From the NCBI GenBank assembly GCA_040954595.2, contig CM082577.2, positions 3,782,001 through 3,846,000 of the forward strand: 64,000 nt of DNA, given 5' to 3'. The position numbers were made by a program, and so were the translations under genes. Source of the DNA: Balanoglossus misakiensis. Taxonomy: Eukaryota; Hemichordata. Shown here in pieces: positions 1-14,420 of the stretch. A model generated the notes under the pieces. The model saw only the letters and a list, made by a program, of their open reading frames with translations, did no database searches and was not told the DNA's origin. Each line of letters begins with the position of its first letter. Positions within the stretch are counted from its first letter, which is position 1.

Positions 1-2214
1 GCCAAAATACTGTCGAATGCCGCCAACTTTATACGGTTAATTTGTCGTGAGCAATGAACACTTTTTCTGGGTTGTCTAAAAGCTGGTGGCCGTGTCGTTT
101 CTTTTTGGTGTCATTAATTATTTTTAAAAAACCACACGCCCCCACGCGACGGCATTGATTACATCAGAGTCGCGCCATTTCGTCCTGTGCCGAAATGTGT
201 TATATGTCTAACAAACGTCTGCTGTAAGTTCGTGTTCTTCTCGACTAATTTAACAAGAATCCAGAGCGGAATGATTTTTTTTCTCCGGACAGACAACCCT
301 CCAGTCACGTGTCACTGTGTTTTACAATGTTTTGTGGACATTCTTGGAATAGCCAAGCTGCAGCGCCGCATGTAATGTCAGCGGGGGAGTCACTTTGCTG
401 ACCTGTGCAGGTGGATAATGTAGTGTTGCGGATAGCCATCTGACGTTTAAACATTCTTCGTGTCTTCTGTCACGCAGCTATACTATTTTGACAGTTACAG
501 CAGTGACTCTAAAAGCTGCCAAGTTTGGACGATGTAAGTTTTTCCCCCCCATGAATTGATATGCTGGGTGCTGACTTTTCAGTAAATCAGGATGCTAACA
601 TAGGTTTGGATATTTTAATTAATTAGGACAATTCACAACCTACAAAAAAAACATGTTCTCGGTGTTGGCATGGAGGTGTTATGCGAACTTGCCAGTTTAA
701 TTTAATGACGGTATGCCGCTGCTACTACCCACTGTTCAACGCGGCACCGTGTGAATCATGGGAAATCGCTTCCCTTCCTGTTTTCATTCGCGTTTTCCTT
801 GACCCCTTGAAACAAAGATAAAGACCTCATGGGAAACGTGTCCTTCGCACATCGTCGTGTTATATTTACCGTAACACCTCGGAAATAAAATTCTCCCTTT
901 TGGAAACATAAGTGTAGCAAACCGTGAACAATTGAATCACTGGGAAGGAGACTAAAGTCCTTCACGTGGAAAGGTTCCTTGTTCTTTAGCGAGCATGCCG
1001 TATCGACAGGAGAACATATAGTTTACACATACCATCAGGCGGAGAAGGGTAAATGTGGGGGGAAAGTACTAGTACATAAAGTTGTGTTAGGTTAATAGAC
1101 ATTGTGTTTATGGCAAAACCAGAAACGGCTGGAGCAGTCAAAACTACTGCCATAATACAACTCCTCAATCCAGTTTCTCAGCAACCGAATTAATTTCGTT
1201 TGAGATTTTCCTTCCCCGAATAGTTAATCACTGCAAACGAACTATAGATGTGTACAAATGAGTCCCTGGCGACTTAACACTGCTTAAGAATCTAGGAATT
1301 CAGAAATCGACGCACGGACGAGCGAACAATGCGCCTTGAGTTTCGGTCTGTGGTGATTGATTGAAATTGGGACGATCTCTGTTGGACTGCCGGATTTGTT
1401 ACGATATCTGACTAGCGTTGCCATTATTCTCTTTTCAATGGCGTGACGGTTCATCAGCCATGACGCAGTAGCCTAAGACTTACTTTGAATAAAAAAAGAC
1501 GCTATTCGCATCAACGGTAATGAAACTCGTCCCGTAAAAGGCCGAGCCTGGTGTAATAAACACGAAAACACTTCTAACTGTGTGAGAGTATATTTGACTT
1601 TGTAACACCGTGATTACGTCATGTTTAATTGGTTTTTTACCGATCACGACTAGCGGCAGATTAGAAATTCTTTCCGTATAATTTACCCTGGTGAAAAAAA
1701 AGATTAGTCAGACCGTATAGAACGTGACAGGAAATCGATAAATCACACGGAATAGCCAAAACATCAACTACATTATGCATGGCATGAAATTTAATCGACT
1801 GTAGTTGACTGATTTATCAATTAACTGTAATTATGGCGCGTGTCCTTGATACTGCACGTGCTGTACATCTCATTATACCGTACGTGTAGAAATGTTTCTT
1901 GATATAAACGACACTTTTCTCTCGCGCAAGTTTATCGTTTGCCTCATCTTCCAGAGGAGCGTATGAAGCAGTGAAGTTCAAATACCAGCACCTCACATTT
2001 AAAAAGTGTGACCCCTGTTACCCGGCATGACATTTAGGTAGGCATAGAAGATACTTTTGCATAAAGCGAAGTTGAAACCCACTCGATTTGTCCAAATTTC
2101 CGCATCTCTGTGAGAAATCTTTTCATACAAAAGTATTATGGCCACTGTTTTGTCTTTTAAAAAACGTTTAATAGATCCACGCAAACGTTAATGCCACAAA
2201 GAATGGAATGCGTT

Positions 2215-2313
2215 CATTTGCATCCTTAGCTTTCACATTTGCATCCTTAGCTTTCATATTTGCATCCTTAGCCTTCATATTTGCATCCGTAGCTTTCATA
2301 TTTGCATCCTTAC
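2215..2313. repeat. 21-bp minisatellite, about 4.7 copies
   Basis: Repeating unit catatttgcatccttagctt plus t, with one or two changes between copies (cttagcc, ccgtag). Because the unit is 7 codons long it creates a repetitive minus-strand frame (MKAKDAN-like), which I do not regard as a gene. Confidence 0.92.
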
Positions 2314-5184
2314 CATAACATTTATCAGGCTGAATATTGGAATAGTGCATCAACAATTATACTTTAATTTTTTTCCCGTTACCAAGGTGATTATCGCACA
2401 CAAGTCTCATCCAAATTCATTAGGCACTTAACCAATGCACTTTCGAGTCACCACTGTTAAAGTGATGATATTTTGCTGATTTTCCCATCGTTTGCCATGT
2501 CGGAGGTCAGGGATGGGAAATTTATAGCGTATGCGTCATACAGAAATTCGGCATTGGTTGGGAAGACCCAGGATAAAATAAAAGGCGGCATGGGTTTGTG
2601 AGTTTTGTTTGGGGGATAATGGGCGTCATCAATGCAATTACGTCGGCGCGGCTCAGAAAGCAAAATGTAAAAGTGCTTTTCAAGGCTTTACTGAAGCGAA
2701 ATCAAATTCGAATGCGTTATCCGCATGGGATCTGGATGTAAATTACGACAGTCAACGATACATATATTGTCAATAGTGTTTAGCACTCCCAGGTGGGTAG
2801 GGGGCGGTCAGCTGACAAGGTCATAATAACAAGACTTGGTCCATTTCAACTTTTCTTACGCCGCGCGTCTAGCTAAGTTTGCCAGAGTATCTGGCCGAAA
2901 CGGACAGATATACGATTGCAAATTATTATAGTACTTGGACCTATCACAAACTCCCTATCATAGTAGTTTTCTTCGCATCACAATGGTCAATACCACCTTT
3001 GTCATCAACTGACTCTTTTTATCAGTGTGCTGAGTGGAACAACACTTAGACAAGTTGACTTCTATTCAACGTACTGTGCGTGCTCGGGAATGTCAACGCT
3101 CCCCTTCTCGCAAAAGGGTACTGCAGGCAGTAATAGCGACATAAAGCACGCTTGACAACCAATTAATTCGAGCAAATTACCGGGAAATAAGAAAAATACA
3201 CGTTAACGAGTGTTTATTACTGAGGTCCCCGCAAGCATGTCCGCTGCCAATCACTGGGGGAATTTGCATGCGGCTCGCGTGCGCGTTTGTTTTTCCTCAT
3301 CACAGTGAACGCCAGAAACGCGCCAATATCCCGCGCAGCATAAGCCAGCCCCCGTCCCTACAGGCGCAATTCTTCAACCAACAAACAATCGACAGTCTCC
3401 CAGAGGAGGGATGATTAAGCACTCCAACCGACTTAATTTTCCACGAGCTGTTTTTTTACCCTGAACACCCTTGTTCATGTGATTTATTAAAAGGCGAATG
3501 ATCAACCGATGTGATGGGTGAGTTTTTGCCGAGACGGGGCTTGTATAAGTTCAGACCCGGGGTTTAATATATGTGACGGCTGCAAGTCTTTCTGAGAAGA
3601 CCTTAGCAGATTAGAGACTTTCATCACCTGCCCCTGCTGATTGCCCGCACAGAGCGCACAGAGTCATAATCAAAGTTCGGCGTTAGTCATCGGGATTATG
3701 GGGCGGATTAGTCGCTTTACACAATATCCACTTTCAATCCCCTGTTGTTACTATGGAAATTGGACAAGAGCGGTACGGTCTGCGATCTCAAATGTGTAGT
3801 TTTTTTTCTCTCTCTCTCCCCAATAAAGAACGAACGGCATTTTCAGAATCAAATATCAGGGGAGCATCATTATGTCCGTTATATCCCCCCATACTCCATC
3901 CCACACTGTGTTGTCTGACAGTAAGTAAGAGAACAGAAATCAAAAAGATTGGCGCCGGGCATCTGCATCCTTGTCGAGGAAATCCAGCAATATGAGCAAT
4001 ATCTGGTGAAAACACAGACGCCTTGATTGAGTTTCGGTGCAATTGCATGACTTCAATAACACTATTGTGTGTTCCCGCCACTTAATAAAAACGTGTAGGT
4101 ATACCTTAAAACCGAGGGGAATTTTTTTCACCAATTGAACTGATTTATTTATTCCGCGTAAATAGTGTCCTATAGACGCATTAAGGCGGCATGGTCTGTT
4201 TTTTTAATATCTTAAGTGTAAAGTGGTCCATTAAAAAACCCTGAAGACGTCAATAAAGCAATTCTGTAAAAATCAACTGAATGTGAACTGAATACTCTCC
4301 AATATGCAGATTACCTTTTGGTTATTATAACAATGGCTATTGTCTTCAAAGTTAAAATTTGAAATATCATAACAAGAAGATTACGGCTGTTTTGTTCTGG
4401 TTACATGATTGTCGATATTTGTTGGAGTGTGTTTGTATCCTGTAAATCATTTGGAAAATACCAGAAACGGGGCAAAGAACTTTTGAATGTTCCCTAGTGT
4501 AATCATCATATCTTTCTCAGTTCAATAGCTCTATAGAAATTGTCATCATGGCCGATGCTCTCTCTTACTGTTAACATATCACTCATTGTTCGAGTGTTTT
4601 AAATAAATTATTAGATAATTGACACGGTCGCATTAAGAAGTCTCTCCACATAAGTACTCAAGTATTTATGAAATCAATTGAATCATATTTGCAACAAGTC
4701 TTATCAAATTCTGAGCTGTGATTTCGGATATGTATCCCTACTTGCAAAAATTCATGACATATTGGCAGCTAACAGGCAGGTTTAGCCAATTTTAGCGAAG
4801 TTCATTGCATATGCGACGTTCGCATTCTTTTAGCGGTCATATTCTTGAGCATCTGATTTGTCAAAACCATCTGGTATCCGAGTCGCCAATTATGCAAAGT
4901 AACTCTAATTGTGAATCATCCCGAAAACGGTATTGAAAGAGAATTTCATATTTCTTCATTTTGGCAAATTCTTCTTCTGCAAGCGTCAACCTGACTGCAA
5001 CGTGAAAAACATCACGTCATGCACCAACGTGGTATAATAATACACGGCAGGACAAGCCATCGCTTTCGTTTAAAAACATGATCTGTTTTCACTTCAGATA
5101 AATTGCTTTGTCCATAACACAATACAAGATGTATTAAAGGACACTCAGGAGGACGACATCGAGGGGAGAGTTTTCAGAGGGCGT

Positions 5185-5325
5185 ATTGTTCAACTGTCAC
5201 TTTGTTTGGCCATCCGTTCTCGGCACCTAAAAAAAACATCGCGCATTAAGCCATGATGGTATATTGTCGGAGCTGTCATTTGGTTTGGGGTGATCCATTT
5301 TCAGCACCGAAGATCATTAAACCCT
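5185..5325. repeat. Degenerate tandem repeat, about 75 bp
   Basis: Two diverged copies share TATTGT..CTGTCA.TTTG.TTTGG, then atcc.tt.tc.gcacc and cattaa.cc. A third weak match (gctgtcactttgattcagtccag) lies near 5451. Alignment is by eye. Confidence 0.4.
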
Positions 5326-6629
5326 TCAGTTGAGTTTGAATTATTCATGGACCCTCGAGATCATCCACAGACACGCGAGATTTGCATCTAATTTGCATTT
5401 TACAGGGGGACCATGCCACTCTTGAGTAAAACAGGGCACAGCAGAGGTCCGCTGTCACTTTGATTCAGTCCAGTACCTATCGCAGGCAGAATTCGCTAGA
5501 GTGGCTGTCCGTCTCTTTCTCACAGTTAACGCACTCAGCTTTCACCATGTTCACAGGTCAGAATGCAGTCTGACGGTTGGTGCAATGTGCGTGGCAGCTC
5601 TCTGAGGCAACCAACACAAAAGCGCAAGCTCAGTCCTCTCATCTTTCGAATTCCCTGTCACGGAGAAAGCTCAAGCGATCCATTGGAATTTGTAAACACA
5701 GCTATCTGTGTAGATATGCCACATGGGGTCCGACCGACAACAGAAAAGGCTGAGCGGTCATACATATTTCATAGCGAATAGCGAGCAGCACGACCGCTTC
5801 CAAACATATAGTAAATATTTAACAACGTGTTGAATGATTCAAAGCTTTTTCCCCAGGCCTTCTATAACTATAACTGCCTTCAGATGTTTAAACTTCTTAG
5901 ATCGTTTCCAGGTAAACAAAATCGCTTTATTTCTATTTAACATATACTGTGCAAAGAAAAACAGAACATTCTTGGAATGGAAAGCAAATCGAAGTAGGCT
6001 AATTATTTAATAAGGATCCTTGAAATCTGAGGCCTCATTCTCGTCACGCGAATGCATGGAGACACGGTAACCGACGCTCTATCCAGTAAGTTAATATCGA
6101 ATCCGACGGTTCATTTATCCATTATCGCCACCGAATGCTTGTATCAAGTTCTCAGGGTCACCTATCGATGTTTAGGAATCCCGCCATGGATCTCAGGAGA
6201 AGGCGCCAAAAACATTGGACTTCCCAGATTTGAATGACCTCATTTTGATTTTGCGCTGAACCGCGAGGCAAGTGGCAGGCCTAGTACTTACTGGATTCCC
6301 GTTATTTTACACACATCCAGCAGGGAGCAGCTAAAGTAGGATTAGCAAATAAGCTAAACAAACATTCGCTGCTTTCGTATGCTTTACGCGGTTAAACAAA
6401 GCACAGCAGCTGCTACATTTGCATTTTGATTTCGGTTTTATTCTCTGCTTAATTCCTCTGAGTTTCACTTTTATGCACGTAAACTGTAAAGGAGTTTACG
6501 TTTAATCGCCCGGCCACGTATCATTTAAAGTAATCCCGGTGAATGGCCGAACAATTATAATGCGGGGGAGTCGATGTCCATTTAATTTACATATTTCATG
6601 GGCGATTGTATATGTATGTGTATCACCCC

Positions 6630-6687
6630 AATGCTAACTTATTAACTCAATATGTAATACTCACCCAATGGGTATTGGGTTAGCATT
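6630..6687. repeat. Nested inverted repeats (hairpin)
   Basis: Outer arms AATGCTAAC (6630-6638) and GTTAGCATT (6679-6687). Inner arms ACCCAAT (6663-6669) and ATTGGGT (6674-6680) around GGGT. The outer and inner right arms overlap, so the two folds are alternatives. Possibly a decayed foldback element. Confidence 0.5.
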
Positions 6688-9600
6688 ACATTTTGGGCTC
6701 AGTGTTATTACATGGTGGGTTCGTATATATACAGTATACACCCTGATAACGCACTTGGACATTGGGATTTCTAAGTGCATTTCTTGTTTACGTGATACAT
6801 ATCCTTCTTCCAGTATCAGCGCAGTAACATCGCTTTGAATTTGAGCAGAGCCACTTTACTGCTATTTCCAAAGACAATACAAGACTAGGTCTAGCAATAG
6901 GCTATTTCATTCGTGAAATTGCTACAATTGTTTCAGAAAATTGGCGGCCTCATTCAGCAGAATTGAGTTTTCTCAGTTGCACGCTGTGTTCCTTTGAAAT
7001 TTAAGGCGCGTGGTTTCTGTTTGAAGATTATGCTTGTAATTAAATTACTATTTAAAGTTGCGGCGGGGATAAACGACTTCCATAAATAATACGCCTTGTC
7101 GATTTCGGACGCTGGTTTAAGCTCTGCGATGACGCTGCTTGCGTCACGGTTGGACGAACTCGCCGAAGGAAATCAGAGAATAATTGCCTGGTGTGTGCTT
7201 TTGTTTGTATGGCGCGCTGCATTGTGGGTGGGTCTTATCCTTCGATCTCGTTGCTTGACAGAAATTAGACTCTGCTGCGTTTTTTAGGAATTATTTACGA
7301 TCTGGCGGAAATTTATGGACGAGCCGCTCTCAAGGTAACTGGCAACACCCCCTCCCCGCGTTGACCTACATAGCCTCCATTATCGAAACACGTTTGTGTT
7401 GGCCTTTAACAAACAGTTCAGGTAGATTGGAGACCTTATATGCGAGACACAAAATATCGCCCCTGGCATTTTTTTAAATATACGTCCGAATGCCATTTGA
7501 TTGTTGTAGAGACTCAGTGAAATCGCTCTCCAACGGCAATTTATTCACGATATTAGTCTCAGCGTTCATCTGAACTTCTTTGATATTCATCACGATTCAT
7601 CGGTCACCGGTCAGTGAAGCGCATACGTGGAACATCCATTGTCATCACTGACCGCTTTGCGCATTCGCGTCACACGCCGCAGACGAATCAAAATTCCCCA
7701 AATAACACGACGAAATGTTCTGCAGATAGCTTTATAGTCCTGAGATGCGAGCTGTCGATAGTTACCTGGAATGAGCAGACCGTAAATTAGCCAGAAAAGA
7801 AATACAAGCATCGCAGTTGCTCTCTAAGACATAAAGCGATCAATCATAGTTTTCGCATGATAGGCCAACTCGGTTTAATCGGTGTATACGACTGGAATCT
7901 CGCATGTGCTTATACTGTGAGCCGACGTGGTCGAAATTGGACATTTTCCGCGCAAAATATGAAAATCTTATCTAGAACGCAATATCCTGCCTTTCTTTGA
8001 AATCGTAGATCCTTTCCTCTGTTAACCTTCTCCCGTGTGCCGCACAGAAACACTGCCAATATTCGTCTCTTAATTTGACATTTTTCGACGCGCACTATGG
8101 CTACAGGGAGAATACGCTCAAATGTCCAGAATTGGAAAAAGGAGCCCCATGCAACAGACTACACAGGGAGAGTACATGTACGCATGCGCTCCAGATGTTC
8201 GTTATATTGGGTATGACGGTTCCGCTCTGCATCACCCCGGTGGGGATAGGTTGTCCTCAGTTTAAAGAATGATTTTTCCCAGTGCAAGATAAATAATTAA
8301 TAACCTGGAGTCCCCGGATTTTCATGTCAGCTCCGGTTATTTGTATTGGCGACGCAGAACGAGACATCACAGCGTTATTGCCGTATATCACATGCAGTAA
8401 AAATTGCAATTGCTGTCAATGCAATAAAGGGAACAAATAACGGGCGCACTCAAATGACGCAATATGAATACTGAAATAAACGACACGAGAAATCGCGTGG
8501 CTTCTTTTTTTTTGATATGCGAGAGTGGAATGAACCCAAAACGATAAAAAGGGAAATTATTCGCTGTTTCGGGGTCGCGGAAGGGATGATCCATACTTAT
8601 TAATGCATAAAGCAGTATAGTCATCAATCACAATTCTGCGCATCTTTTATCCGCAAATTACGTTTTCTTGTAATTTCTACTTCGGCTCAGAATCAATGCA
8701 ACGTTCTTTCGAACTCTCCTCATTTCCCAGACAATCCCGTATAACATATTCGCAAGTGGTGTTTTGACGGTCCCACCAAACTCCTTCGATACCAGTCAAC
8801 TATTATACATGTACGTCAAATCAACATCGTCTACTGCGATTTTAGAGAACCCTGTGGGTGCAATGTCACCATATGTTTTATTAATAGCCTCGGGGGCAAC
8901 AGTGCTAGACTAAGGGACAACAGTGTTTGATTAGCTCAATATATGCTTCTGAAAATGGCTTTCCTTTTTTCCCCGCGTGGAGAGTTTATGCCGTCTCATG
9001 TGCGAAAACAGTCTACCTTGTTTAGTTAACAGAGATACATGTACAATGCAGCTGTCTTCGCGTATTTAAATTAATTATTTAATGAAGAGTTTTAATAACC
9101 GTCATTTATAAAGCTCGATGCATAGATTAGCCTGCACGACATTTTTGGCCAATTTGGAGATAAAATACACACGTGTATTTCCTGCCGATTTGCCAATACC
9201 GATTTTGAGTTCGTTGGACAAAGTTAAACTAGCCCAAATATTTCCATTTTAAAAAACATTGGTATATCATGTTTAAAATGGCTTTGGTTCATCCATGAAG
9301 TATTAAAAAGCTTTTATCAAATCGACGACATTGCCCTTCTCCCCAAGGATATCAAATAGCCCACCTCTGCACATCTAAGAATCGGGACTTAAAGGCCACA
9401 TTTTTAGGCTAAGTAGTCGTTAAATGGAATTCTTCCCGTGACTAAATTATTCATTGGCGGCAAAACTCCTCGTGATATTTAGCCTGGCTGGCAATGGGCG
9501 CGTAACAAGATGTCGGCCAATAACGAGTCAGTCCGATAATGACCCGGTCTCATAAAACCCATATAGGCTTCTGACATCAATTTTTTCAGTCCACATGAAT

Positions 9601-12600
9601 GTCAAGCACGCTCTCCGGTCCCAGTCACTTTAGATTTTGAACCGCATTAGAGATTTGCATATTGTGAATCCCTTGATTATATTATTTAATACCCGAATGT
9701 GATATAAGGTATTGGCCGTTGCATTTAACGGGTAATCGTTAAAGTTTCCATTCTGTTGAAAATATGTCCCCTCTGGATACTGTATTTCGCTCCGATGCCT
9801 GTTATAGGCTCTACCTATAATTCAACTTGATGACAAAATATAAAACATATAATGTTAAATGTAAGAATGTAATAACTGCACCCAGGTGACATTTTCTGTT
9901 TGAACACAGTAGACTCGTACATCTCGGTTTTAAAAGTTATAGACGTTTCCCGTTAAGGTCTGAAGTCTCTCCGGGAATTGGATGTCCAATATTTTAATAT
10001 GTATCGGGAACTACCATATCATGGATTTTTTTTTTTTTCAAATTCATTTTATGACGACACTATTACGTGTCGGGAAACCCTACACAAGGCCGCAACGCTT
10101 GCGGGGCGCGAGAGACTAAAACAGTGGATTTGTGCATTGCGACAAAATGGAGGGAATTTCTGTGTGAGCAGGCTATCTTTTTGTAAATCGCAATGGTATC
10201 GTTCACGCGGGAAACAAATCAATGCTGGTAGACTGTCTGTTTCATGCATATTAATCACCTCTCGATGCCAGAGCATAAATAGATAATACAGCTAATATTA
10301 ATGTAGCTATGAAGCTATATTGGCAGTAGACCCACAGAGGAAGCATAGTTCAAGGCAAATTTATGGTTTTATAGCATTCACAATTGGTATACATTGTATG
10401 AATCAAGATTGTATGGATCAATTCATTAGCCATTGTATAGTAAAACGTGATATCATCTATAAAACGCAGTGAATGACAGGTCACGTCGATGTCTACAAAT
10501 AATAACTTATCGCGGAACGCTTCCGCTGAACGTATGTAGCATGTAAACCCTTTTGTTCCAGTTCTGCATGTTGACAGAAGTAAACGCCGCCAGTGGCACG
10601 CAATAATATCTGAAGGTATTCGCCAAAGTGGATTTTACATCCACACTGCCGCATCACACACCGTTCACATATCAGATGTGAATGAATGAACCTGACATTT
10701 GTCGGTACTAACGTTTGATTCTGAGAATCACAGATTCACGACAGGGCCTTCAAACATACCCGAGTATAGCATTATAATATAGTCAAACCTTACATTTATT
10801 GATTTACTGATGAAAATGATTTATTACTTATCGTGTCAGCGATGGTATCAACACAGCCTAATGTTCATACACCATGAGAAATGAAACCACATATCTCTCT
10901 CCTTGTTTGCCGTTCTACATTCAATGAAACCGCCGTGAAATAATAGCACAGAAATCATTAATCCACCGTCTGTGTCATTTTCTCTTGGTAATGTCGGTTA
11001 ATATGAAAACGCATGCGCACCGTCGCCACATACATCACGTGTCTCCCATATTCCGCCTGCCGGCATACGCTGTCCGACTCCCTTGTCACAGTGGGATAAA
11101 TGAAATAATTACAATGTTAGGTAATCCCTCTTTTCTCGTACATTAGGTAAAGTCAGATCAAAATTGACGCATCATGCTCTCGCTGTCCTTTTCTCTGGTG
11201 AGTGGAAAGCAAGAGCACAAAAACGTCGAATTCATCACCTGAGAGTCTGGGAAAATTATGATGGCGCCATTTGTAAATCGCCTTTTGTCCAAAATGGGCG
11301 AATCGTTGTATACCTCCATATACCTATGGATGAACTATTTCCATTTTCCCCCAATCGGTAGCTTTCCTTTGCATATTAATAACACAGATGGACATTTGGC
11401 AGATTCTAAGATTTTAGATCTTCATCGTCTACTCTGAGCACTCATTAAAGTACCACTTGTAGTCTGTTTATGTGTTCTGAAGTATCTATTGCTCTCCACA
11501 GCAAGTTAGCAAGTCAAACACCATACAGAAACACGGTTAGAGCGACACACGGTATAGGCCTCTGGGCACTGTGTTATTTCATAACGTCCAATATGTCATA
11601 TTATACAAAATGATTAATAATCCGAGATAGAAATGATTTGGTTACCAAGCAACGTTCCATATCAGTATGTGTGCAGTGCCATCAGTCAATTGTGACAAAC
11701 TGGTAGGTATGCGTTTTTTTTCTTTCTTCGGACGATGTTTGCTGAGATTACGCCCGTTGCAGAGAATGACAACGCATGAATCGATGCAAACATATCGCCA
11801 CCGAAATGACGAGTTCAAGTAGTGTATTCACAGATGGAGTAATTGTATAGAGTCTACGATTTTTGGCACATTGCAACGCGATGCAGGCTTATTTCATCCA
11901 CGTCTGTTTGGAAACTTGCCATTGAAGGGCTGCATATTTCTAGCACAACTGAAATTCTTGCAAGAATACAGTGCCCTAGTACCTCATGCATCGAAAAAAC
12001 ATTTCATTTTGATCTGACAAGTAATCAAGCGCTAAAGCCAATTTTCCATTTGGTTTCTCAGTGCCATCCAATTCGGTGTGAAGGAGAGAATGATTTACCA
12101 ATTTGAACATTCGGGTGATTCCGTCGGATAACAAGCAAACGTTCCCTGTTTGTTTGATTGTGACATGTCGCCGCTATTGTGTGTGAACATGGGGGCGAGA
12201 AATACCGCTCTGTTGATAGGATTTTCCCGCCACAAGTCGCTTGAAAACTATGCAATTTAAAAAAAGATTTAGAACGCGTATATGCTCACCAGTTATCATG
12301 TCACCTTCACCCAACAAAGAGCAATGACCGCGGCCTTGTGCGGCCGAACTGTATCATACACCGGGCGTCGATACAGTGAGACAACCATGCTTAGAGGATA
12401 CAACTTGAGTTCGAAGGTCGAGTTTTGCAAAAATCTGGTAAGCGGCTCAACAACTCAAACTCAGATACATACCTAGTTTCCGAGTCACCAACAATTATGA
12501 TATTAGATTTAATAGGAATCGAAAAATGTATTTTCGACATAAAACAAAATCTCTTGATCATTAATTTCTATATTTAGTTCATGTCAGATTTTTAACAGAT

Positions 12601-12671
12601 TTTGCCGCATGTTAAGCATATAGGAAATGACTTTCACGCATGACTCTCTCGGCTCATAATTACTGTTTTTA

Positions 12672-12697
12672 ACTAATACTAATACTAATACTAATAA
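12672..12697. repeat. (ACTAAT)n microsatellite
   Basis: About four copies of actaat in tandem. Confidence 0.9.
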
Positions 12698-12840
12698 CTG
12701 GACGCTTGTGATATAAAAAAAATCCTGACATAAACATCATAGGAGAGTTTAGGCCTGAATGTTACATACACGTGTACGCACGTGTATTTGTTTTGTAGGG
12801 TAACACAATTTTCTTAATTAATAGACAGAATTAATTAAGC

Positions 12841-13092
12841 CAAGTGCCCGATCAATGACTGTACAACGTAATCATTGTTCAATAAGTGTTGAAGTAAACG
12901 AAGTGTGTGTTTTCCGAAGGGTAATTAATGGAAGAAAAAATAACAATTAGCCCAATTTGAAGCATTCAAGTGCCCGATCAATGACTGTACAACGTAATCA
13001 TTGTTCAATAAGTGTTGAAGTAAACGAAGTGTGTGTTTTCCGAAGGGTAATTAATGGAAGAAAAAATAACAATTAGCCCAATTTGAAGCATT
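12841..13092. repeat. Exact tandem duplication, 2 x 126 bp
   Basis: Copy 1 (12841-12966) and copy 2 (12967-13092) are identical as read base by base. Both start caagtgcccg and end gaagcatt. A third partial start (caag) follows. Lack of divergence indicates a recent duplication or an assembly artefact. Confidence 0.95.
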
Positions 13093-14254
13093 CAAGAGCC
13101 ATTTAAATCTCTGTAACATAAAGAGGCGTTTTATACATTAAAAGCAAATAAATCATTTACGAATTGTCAATTTAAGGGATTTTTCCGTTTGGATGAACCC
13201 TGCACCAACTAATGTTCTACGGTAATTAAATGACGTTGCATAAATGTACTTTTTGTATGCAGAATAAATAAACCACATGGGAAATAAAATTATTTCGATT
13301 TGTCCATATTAATAGATTTCCGTGGTTGAGATTATCTTTTCCACAAGCCACAAGTACATTTATGACACACGCGCAAGGCAGTGTTAACTTAACGAAGAAA
13401 AAAAGACAATTCTTTATTTGGAAATTTAACTCGTGTCTGCATCACAAAGCGGACGAGACGACACACATTAGCTACACATCAGTAACTGTATACCTTCTTT
13501 TATTCCGGTCACCTGGAGCACTGTATTTCTGTCAACTGTTTCGACTCAAGGATTTCTGAGAATTGTTTCCCCTGTGCATTATAAACCGTTACCTCAAACA
13601 AATCTATGATCGCTGCCATTGTTAATGGTTATCACCACATCATGTCCACAACGTTTCGAGTCGAGGAATTCACTTCACAGCGAACCTTCATTGCATCTTT
13701 TGTTTTTTGCCAATCCCAGTAACGACCAATCTGTCACTAGCAATACATGTTTTAAAACCGGCCTAATTATTGCCTGCGACACATGCAATAAAGAGCAAGA
13801 TTGCCCACAGTATGAACCGTGTCATGCATAAAAGATGGGCTCTGTTCGCCCTGTGCATAGAGAACAGTCAAGATTGTTCTAAAAGAGGTTATCGGTTAAT
13901 GTGAACCGTGACGTTTTTTTCTCAATTAAAGGTATTATCAGACATATTTGCGTGCATACGGACGAGCTTGTTCCCGCGCTTCGACGAGATTACATTGGAC
14001 GCATCAGGAAATGAAAGGTGTGTTTCTTTCAGTAAAAAAAGAGACTGCTTTGCATCATGTCGTCCTGTCCACGCTTTGCTTCATGTACTGTTCTCCATTC
14101 TGGCTGCCTTAAATAAGTTTTTACTTTGTGCTAGGGGGTCAAATCACATTATAATAATTGGATTCTGGGTAAAAGGTCGACAACTCACTGTAGTAAGACC
14201 TTGAAGAAATAAGGTATTTCATGACTTTCTTTGGTCAAAAATGTATGTGTTTGT

Positions 14255-14420
14255 AGTTAGCATATTAAACTTATTCAACACATTTTATTTTTTCTGTTAC
14301 AAAGTTTCAGAATGAACCAGTATCACTCTAGCTTATCATCTTGAAATTGTGTCGACCATATGAGATTTTCATCACCAACCTATGTAGCAAAAACTAGAGA
14401 ATTGCGAATGGCCGTCCTTG
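14255..14420 (-). repeat. Dispersed repeat family B, copy 1
   Basis: The reverse complement of this stretch aligns with 26690-26895. They share tttttgctac, gatgaaaatctcata, ggtcgacacaatttcaagat, ttcattctgaaac and ttgtaacagaaaaaataa, followed by gtttaatatgctaa. No coding capacity recognised. Confidence 0.85.

Noticed and set aside
5288-5303. TTCAGCACC match to the RE1/NRSF silencer found in vertebrate NMDA receptor genes
   Set aside because: Only the first half-site fits (gaagatca follows instead of the second half), and it is more than 15 kb from the gene.
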